Source: JANQIV01 sp050117315 (lineage in GTDB: Bacteria > Bacteroidota > Ignavibacteria > Ignavibacteriales > Melioribacteraceae). Taken from it: a stretch of 16,362 bases of DNA. Below, one piece after another: positions 11,564 to 16,362 of this stretch. Location: contig JASFMY010000143.1 of assembly GCA_050117315.1 (NCBI GenBank), positions 1 to 16,362 of the forward strand, given 5' to 3'. The notes beneath the pieces are model-generated. The model was not told the DNA's origin and ran no database searches. It saw nothing but the letters and a program-made list of their open reading frames with translations. Every line of letters starts with the position of its first letter. Position 1 is the stretch's first letter. Made by a program: the position numbers and the translations under genes.

Positions 11564-13463
11564 GCTGTTATTACTACTGTTCTTTGTTTTTAATATAGTT
11601 ACAATGAGCGAAGAAGCCGATTCATTAAGTTCTTCGATGAATGCTGACACGCTTAACTGTCCGCCTAATAGTTCCCAGCTTATTCCTGCTCTCAATTTTA
11701 AGGATACCGACATTAGGGATATTTTGCGCGGGATTGCACTGGAATATAAAACAAACATAGCTGTGGATAATTCCATTAACAAAAAGGTCTCGGCAGCCTT
11801 ATTTAATGTATCCGTTTTTGATGCCGTTCAAATTATAGCTGAAGATAACGGGTATGAATTCAGCTATGACGACAAGAGATTTTTTGTAAATGTAAAGAAA
11901 CCTGAACCGCCTCCGCCTCCCGTTGAACATGAACCGGAGATTACATTTTATAAAACACCGGGAAAGATAGATATTAATGCGCAGAATGTTGATATAAACA
12001 AATTTGTGGAAGAATTAAGAAAATCGACCGGGTATAATTATTTACTTACCGCCGGAACATCGGGTAAAATAACAGGCAAATTAAAGTCGGTTGATTTTCG
12101 AATAGGTTTGCGCAATATGCTGCAGAACAACGGTTTTTATTTTGCTGAGAAGGATTCGATATATTATATATCCCGCTCGGCTTACTTTTCAAGCGTAGGG
12201 GAAAATGCCGGTAGTAATAATGGAGTATACTGGGTGAGCATTCAGAATAACCTGATTACCCTTGATGTAAACGATGCGGAAGTCAACAAAGTTTTGGATG
12301 ATATTACCAACCAGCTTAACCTGCAGATTATAAAGCTTGATGTACCGGATAATAAAATTACTATAAAATGCAATGCAGTTCCGCTTGAACAAGCGCTTTG
12401 TTATTTATTTAACGGAAGTGAATTCACGTTTAAGAAAGATAAAGAAACATATATAATCGGTAGTAAAACGTCAAAAACCCTTGAAACTGTTAAGCTCGTA
12501 AAGCTGAAAAACCTGAGAGCAGATAAAATAATTGAAAAAATTCCTCAAAAATCTTTTCCCTCGGTGTCTATACAGCCCGTTATTGAGCATAACGGATTAC
12601 TTCTCAACGGGTTGCAAGAATCTATAACTGCTTTTGAAGAGTACATTACGGCTATAGATAAACCGGTTCCCCAGGTAATGATAGAAGCGCTTGTTGTAGA
12701 TTATGATTTGGAAAATTTGTTTGAGGCGGGCTTATCGGCGGGGACAGATAACTCGGTAACTTCGACAAATACGGATCAATGGTTCCCGGGGCTTGATGTA
12801 ACGGCAAGCGGGAAGAAAATAAATAGTCTTTTTGATAAGATAGGCAGCTTTGAACTGTTTGGTAATAATATAGACCTCTCGAAAGTAACACTACCGGATG
12901 ATTTTTATGCTACACTGAAGTTCCTGGAAACTGAAAAAATCGCAGATGTTAAATCACGTCCCATACTATGTACCCTTAACGGTCACACGGCATCATTAGA
13001 AACCGGTTCAACACAAAATTACATAGTTAACCGGGTAAGTTCAACAAGTACTTCATACGTACAAAACGAAAGCATAGAAACAATAGAGGCAAACATATCA
13101 TTCGAAATAACCCCCTGGGTAGGACCTAATAATGAATTAACTTTAGAGTTAAAGCCAAGTTTTGAAACGCCTGTCGGTACGTTCTCTCCCGATAAGGATG
13201 AAATCCCGACGATAAATACCAGGTCATTAGAGTCCACTGTTAAATTAAAGGACGGAGAAACAATAGTAATCGGCGGTTTAATTGAGGAAACTATATCGGT
13301 CACAGAATCAAAAATGCCTTTGTTGGGAGATATTCCGATACTGGGACAATTATTTACCAGCACTAATAAAGATAAAGGCAAATCGGAGCTGATGATTTAC
13401 GTAACGCCGAGAATTTTTTATGAAGATGAATACGGTTATGCCAGTTATGATTATGCAGAATAA
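11532..13463 (+). CDS. gspD: Secretin, outer-membrane pore (GspD/PilQ family)
   Basis: A 643-residue protein from the ATG at 11,532, chosen because AGGAG lies 9 nt upstream and it gives a signal peptide (MKKYFAKQHYKLLLLLFFVF...). An earlier ATG at 11,490 has no such site. After cleavage come three STN-like periplasmic domains (about 54-122, 145-215 and 240-310), two joined by a Pro-rich linker (KPEPPPPPVEHEPE), then a secretin N-domain (about 318-376, VKLVKLKNLRADKIIEKI). The C-terminal secretin barrel covers about 384-630, with QVMIEALVVDYD, LKDGETIVIGGLI and the diagnostic MPLLGDIPILGQLF (about 595-608) ending in KSELMIYVTPRI. It should form the multimeric outer-membrane channel. Whether it serves type II secretion (GspD) or type IV pili (PilQ) is not settled; three STN-type domains fit either poorly. 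Confidence 0.9.
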   Translation: MKKYFAKQHYKLLLLLFFVFNIVTMSEEADSLSSSMNADTLNCPPNSSQLIPALNFKDTDIRDILRGIALEYKTNIAVDNSINKKVSAALFNVSVFDAVQIIAEDNGYEFSYDDKRFFVNVKKPEPPPPPVEHEPEITFYKTPGKIDINAQNVDINKFVEELRKSTGYNYLLTAGTSGKITGKLKSVDFRIGLRNMLQNNGFYFAEKDSIYYISRSAYFSSVGENAGSNNGVYWVSIQNNLITLDVNDAEVNKVLDDITNQLNLQIIKLDVPDNKITIKCNAVPLEQALCYLFNGSEFTFKKDKETYIIGSKTSKTLETVKLVKLKNLRADKIIEKIPQKSFPSVSIQPVIEHNGLLLNGLQESITAFEEYITAIDKPVPQVMIEALVVDYDLENLFEAGLSAGTDNSVTSTNTDQWFPGLDVTASGKKINSLFDKIGSFELFGNNIDLSKVTLPDDFYATLKFLETEKIADVKSRPILCTLNGHTASLETGSTQNYIVNRVSSTSTSYVQNESIETIEANISFEITPWVGPNNELTLELKPSFETPVGTFSPDKDEIPTINTRSLESTVKLKDGETIVIGGLIEETISVTESKMPLLGDIPILGQLFTSTNKDKGKSELMIYVTPRIFYEDEYGYASYDYAE

Positions 13464-13523
13464 TTTCCGTTGGATGTTGTAAAGTAATGTTATGTCAACA
13501 ACTAAGTATCGAAAACTACAAGA

Positions 13524-13629
13524 TTGTCATTTCGAAGGAACGTTTTGTGTGACTGAGAAATCTCTATCTGTGCGGCGTTCAGATTTCTCACCCCGATCCG
13601 CCGCGGCGGATCGGGGATTCGAAATGACA
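13524..13629. repeat. Palindromic repeat inside the secretion operon
   Basis: TGTCATTTCGAA (13,525-13,536) and TTCGAAATGACA (13,618-13,629) are perfect outer arms. GAGAAATCT (13,555-13,563) and AGATTTCTC (13,581-13,589) are perfect middle arms. 13,591-13,616 is a perfect 26-bp palindrome with half-arm CCCCGATCCGCCG. It fills the 249-bp gap between the secretin and pilMN. The motif family matches the element at 4619-4751 and repeats I know from other Bacteroidota genomes. The GC-rich hairpin could attenuate transcription or protect the upstream mRNA. Confidence 0.75.
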
Positions 13630-13712
13630 TTCACAATTGTGACACGTCAGCGTCAGTAGTTTTCTGATATGAATAGAACACTAATTTTAATGTAATATTT
13701 GTTCGAGAAAAT

Positions 13713-15242
13713 ATGAACGTAGAAAATATAAATAGTCTATTTGATAAAGTAAGCTACTTAAAACTTGCGGGAATAAATAAATTTATACTCCTGGACGTAT
13801 ATAAGAATAAGCTGGATATTCTTTTCCTGGAGAATAAGGAACCTGTATATAAGTTTACAGCCGGCTTAAACATTGAGGATTATGAAATCTTATCTTTTGA
13901 AACAGGGGAATACTCCGGCAGAACGGAAGATATTTTGCCTATCCTAAAAAAGTTTACTCAAAAGCATCAAGCGGAAGATGTTTATTTAATAATTGGAATA
14001 AATGAATACCGTACAAAAACTCTAATTGTGGACAAGAAAACCGAGGATGTAAATCTTTGGTTTCTCGAAAACACAGAAAAATTTATACCGGCGGGCAGAC
14101 CTGCTAAGGAGTTCAGCTTTACCTATGAAAAATATAAAGAGGACGATGATAATTATTATTACTTAGTAGCAATTACAAGGGAAGAGTATGTTTCGGAATT
14201 GACAAAGACGTGTTTAAACAGCGGCTTAAAAATATTAAGTATAACTGCTTTTACACTTTCATTCCATTCATTAGCCTTTGTGAAAGATATTAAAGCCGTT
14301 TTTATAAAAATTACGGGCGATGTTATCAGGTATTCTTACTCTGATGTTAATAATAATCTTTTTATAAACGAGCATTACCATAAAATATTTTTACCGTGTT
14401 CCGGAAACCGGGTAAATCAAAAAGAACTGGCGTATTCATTGCAGCAAATCGGGGAAGCCGTTAAAATAGCTCCCGGCGGTAATGAGCAAGGAGAGTTAAA
14501 CGTTTATTTGTCCGTTGAGAAAGATTATTACGAAGCATTTCAACCGGGAATTACAAAAATATTAAACCCTGCAAGTATAAATAACGGTTATGAAAAATTT
14601 AATGCAGCATCACTTTCTTCTTTTTTTACGCTTCTTAAAGAACTAAGCTGTACAAATGAAGGTAAACTCAACTTTTTGAATAATGAAACAGCGCTGAAAG
14701 AGAGAGACTGCATAGAAAAACAGATTACGTTTTGTACTACTCTTGCAAGCGGCGTGTTATTGATTTCTCTTCTTTTAATACTTTTTACATTTGAAAGTTT
14801 TGTTTCCGGCAGGATAAAAGCAGGGCAGGAAGATGTGCTGGAGGTGAACGCTAAAAGTGCTCTTATTAGTAAATTTGAAGAAGAGAACACGAAATTCAAT
14901 ATGAGCCTGTCTTTATTAAAAAAGCTAAAGGATAAAAAAAGCACCTATTCGTCACTAATTAAATCTTTATCCGAAATAGTAACTTCAAAAAGCTGTTTTA
15001 CCGGGTTGAAGCTTAATGAAAATGAAAATAAAGAAAACAAAATTGAGATTACCGGTGTAGCTCTAAATCGACAGGAAGTTGCTAAACTAATGAAGAACAT
15101 GGAGAATAATGCCGGCTTTTCAAATATATTGCTTTCTTATTCAAACTCAATTGAGTCAAAAAAAATAGAAACAAATATAAGGATAAAGCAAAGCGAAATT
15201 ATAGAATTTAAAGTAGTCTGCGAGTATAATAATGCCGATTAA
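13713..15242 (+). CDS. PilM-PilN fusion, GspL-like inner-membrane platform protein
   Basis: A 509-residue bitopic protein. Residues 1-310 resemble the cytoplasmic actin-like PilM/GspL domain (KFILLDVYKNKLDILFL, then DVYLIIGINEYRTKTLIV, then VAITREEYVSELTKTCLNSGLKILSI). LNFLNNETALKERD (319-332) matches the conserved N-terminal PilN signature (INLLP.E). One membrane segment follows (about 340-361, FCTTLASGVLLISLLLILFTF), then a coiled-coil and a ferredoxin-like periplasmic domain (to 509). PilM and PilN are separate in most pilus systems; a single chain is the GspL arrangement of type II secretion. It would couple the ATPase GspE to the periplasmic PilO/PilP-like partners. It overlaps the next gene by 11 nt. 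It is separated from the secretin by the palindromic repeat and may also have its own promoter. Confidence 0.8.
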   Translation: MNVENINSLFDKVSYLKLAGINKFILLDVYKNKLDILFLENKEPVYKFTAGLNIEDYEILSFETGEYSGRTEDILPILKKFTQKHQAEDVYLIIGINEYRTKTLIVDKKTEDVNLWFLENTEKFIPAGRPAKEFSFTYEKYKEDDDNYYYLVAITREEYVSELTKTCLNSGLKILSITAFTLSFHSLAFVKDIKAVFIKITGDVIRYSYSDVNNNLFINEHYHKIFLPCSGNRVNQKELAYSLQQIGEAVKIAPGGNEQGELNVYLSVEKDYYEAFQPGITKILNPASINNGYEKFNAASLSSFFTLLKELSCTNEGKLNFLNNETALKERDCIEKQITFCTTLASGVLLISLLLILFTFESFVSGRIKAGQEDVLEVNAKSALISKFEEENTKFNMSLSLLKKLKDKKSTYSSLIKSLSEIVTSKSCFTGLKLNENENKENKIEITGVALNRQEVAKLMKNMENNAGFSNILLSYSNSIESKKIETNIRIKQSEIIEFKVVCEYNNAD

Positions 15243-15762
15243 AATTCCTAAATGGCGGAACCTGGTTTCCCTTATACTGCTATTTACTTTCGTAGTATTG
15301 ATTTTTGAAGTTTTCCCCGGGATTATAAGCAATTTTAATTTAGTTTTGGAATGGATTGAACAATCGAACCGGATAGATAAGATGAGTGAAGTTGAAAATG
15401 AATTACAAACAGTAACCAAAAGGAATTCTAAACTTAAGGGGAAGATAAGCAGCATTGTTTCCGACTATGAAGACAGCCGGAACGCATCTTCTATTCTTAG
15501 TATGGTTGATGAGATTGCAAGTAAGTCTAATGTGGATATAGAAACTATAAAACCCCAAAAAATAATTAAACGTGATAATTTATGGTTACAGTCAATCAAA
15601 GTTGATCTGACATCTAAGTATGAAAACTACTATAATTTTATAAGATTACTTGAGCATTCTCAGAAAGTTGTTCTGATAAAGGAGATATTCATAGAGCATG
15701 AAAATAGTATAAACGGTAATCTGCAAATTAGTACAAAATTAGAGGTATACCTGAATTTATGA
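15232..15762 (+). CDS. PilO/GspM-like inner-membrane protein
   Basis: A 176-residue protein: short cytoplasmic N-terminus, one membrane segment (about 11-32, LVSLILLFTFVVLIFEVFPGII), a coiled coil (about 45-80, IDKMSEVENELQTVTKRNSKLKGK) and a C-terminal ferredoxin-like periplasmic domain (LSMVDEIASKSNVDIETIKP...LWLQSIKVDLTSKYENYYNFIRLLEHSQKVVLIKEIFIE). This is the PilO/GspM layout; 'YENYYNFIRLLE' is the typical PilO 'Y..l..fl..le' motif. It overlaps the upstream gene by 11 nt and the downstream gene by 4 nt. It should dimerise with the PilN part of the fusion protein. Confidence 0.8.
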   Translation: MPIKIPKWRNLVSLILLFTFVVLIFEVFPGIISNFNLVLEWIEQSNRIDKMSEVENELQTVTKRNSKLKGKISSIVSDYEDSRNASSILSMVDEIASKSNVDIETIKPQKIIKRDNLWLQSIKVDLTSKYENYYNFIRLLEHSQKVVLIKEIFIEHENSINGNLQISTKLEVYLNL

Positions 15763-16283
15763 GAATATCCCGTGGCAAAAATAACAAGGTCCTAATGCCG
15801 CTTACCATTGCATCGGTTATAATATGGGGAATAATTTTATATAATATAATAGCGTATTTTACCTTGCCGTCTGATCCGGTTGTACACAAAACGGGTGAAA
15901 ATACCTTAGTTACGGCAGACGAAGTTAAAGTTAATCAAACAGATGAATTAAAAATTCTTGAATACGAAAAATTACCGCGTGACCCTTTTCTTTTTGCAAA
16001 GACTAAAAACCAGAGAGTGGCTAAGAAAATTCGACGGAAGAAGAAGCCGGACAGTCCTCCGATCAAATATAGAATAAACGGGATTGTTTTGAATAACAAT
16101 AGCCGGTTAGTTGTTTTTGAAGATTTGACAAATAAAAAGACTTTATTTCTTAGGGAAGGGGAAGCTTATAGCGACATACAAATCAAAAAAATTAGTGAAA
16201 CAAACATTATTCTTACAGAGAGAGGTGAAAAGAAAGAAATTTTGATATACACACGCCAAATTGGTTTTGGGATTTTACCATAA
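15759..16283 (+). CDS. PilP/GspC-like secretin-linking protein
   Basis: A 174-residue protein that starts in an ATGA overlap with the preceding gene. One membrane segment (about 12-35, VLMPLTIASVIIWGIILYNIIAYF) is followed by a linker, the RDPF motif (LPRDPFLF, about 74-81) common to PilP/GspC proteins, a basic stretch (RVAKKIRRKKK), and a compact beta domain (about 100-160, YRINGIVLNNNSRLVVFEDLTNKKTLFLREGE). That domain matches the PilP/GspC homology region binding the secretin N-domains. A membrane anchor instead of a lipobox points to GspC-like rather than the lipoprotein PilP. It is the last gene in the window; the operon may continue with GspF and pseudopilin genes to the right. Confidence 0.78.
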   Translation: MRISRGKNNKVLMPLTIASVIIWGIILYNIIAYFTLPSDPVVHKTGENTLVTADEVKVNQTDELKILEYEKLPRDPFLFAKTKNQRVAKKIRRKKKPDSPPIKYRINGIVLNNNSRLVVFEDLTNKKTLFLREGEAYSDIQIKKISETNIILTERGEKKEILIYTRQIGFGILP

Positions 16284-16300
16284 AGTCCTCTCTTTTTAAG

Positions 16301-16334
16301 ACCTGCCCGCCGTACGAGACTTTGGGAGGCGGGG
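16301..16334. repeat. GC-rich repeat after the last operon gene
   Basis: ACCTGCCCGCC (16,301-16,311), then GGGAGGCGGGG; CCCGCC (16,306-16,311) pairs with GGCGGG (16,328-16,333). A member of the window's GCCTGYCCRCC family. It may also act as a transcript end, but lacks a T tract. Confidence 0.45.
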
Positions 16335-16362
16335 AGGATTTAGGTGAGTTCTAAATAAAAAC

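Overview
The window is AT-rich and reads as an accessory island (about 1-10,000) next to a conserved operon (10,139 to the end). It looks like a member of the Bacteroidota/Chlorobiota (FCB) group, possibly Ignavibacteria-like. The reasons are Rhs proteins of the long Bacteroidota style, a fragment of the Bacteroidota HU-type DNA-binding family, a DUF2683-like antitoxin, and the dispersed 'GTCATTTCGA...GAGAAATCT' palindromes. This assignment is inference; no rRNA or other marker gene is present.

Layout. (1) 84-2236: broken Rhs material. A 5'-truncated Rhs core with a variable C-terminal domain is followed by a tightly coupled small gene with a STAS-like fold (candidate immunity or antitoxin protein). 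Next comes a second Rhs fragment that belongs upstream of the first in a normal Rhs gene, so the locus looks circularly permuted. (2) 2533-5453: three type II toxin-antitoxin modules (YoeB with a DUF2683-like partner, ribbon-helix-helix with MazF/PemK, VapBC) and a truncated HU-like gene, separated by hairpins and MITE-like repeats. (3) 5503-7395: a repeat of about 195 bp present twice. One copy is interrupted by a 504-bp element with 19-bp terminal inverted repeats that carries a REP/BIME-like palindrome cluster. Between the copies lies a possible fourth toxin-antitoxin pair: a GNAT-fold protein whose stop codon overlaps (ATGA) the start of a 50-residue Lys/Glu-rich protein. (4) 7517-9365: a type II restriction-modification pair, a beta-class DNA methyltransferase and an ApaLI-like endonuclease. 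(5) 9366-10,138: repeats only.

(6) 10,139-16,283: a type II secretion/type IV pilus assembly operon running off towards the right edge. It encodes a GspE/PilB ATPase, a secretin (GspD/PilQ), a PilM-PilN fusion equivalent to GspL, a PilO/GspM-like protein and a PilP/GspC-like protein. Most junctions overlap (32, 11 and 4 nt). The exception is the 249-bp gap between the secretin and pilMN, which is occupied by a highly palindromic repeat. Together these would form the secretin pore, the ATPase and the inner-membrane platform linking them. The inner-membrane core protein (GspF/PilC) and the pilins are not in the window.

Most gaps over 200 bp hold palindromic or GC-rich dispersed repeats rather than hidden genes. 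The one extra gene found by reading the gaps is the 50-residue ORF at 6434-6586.
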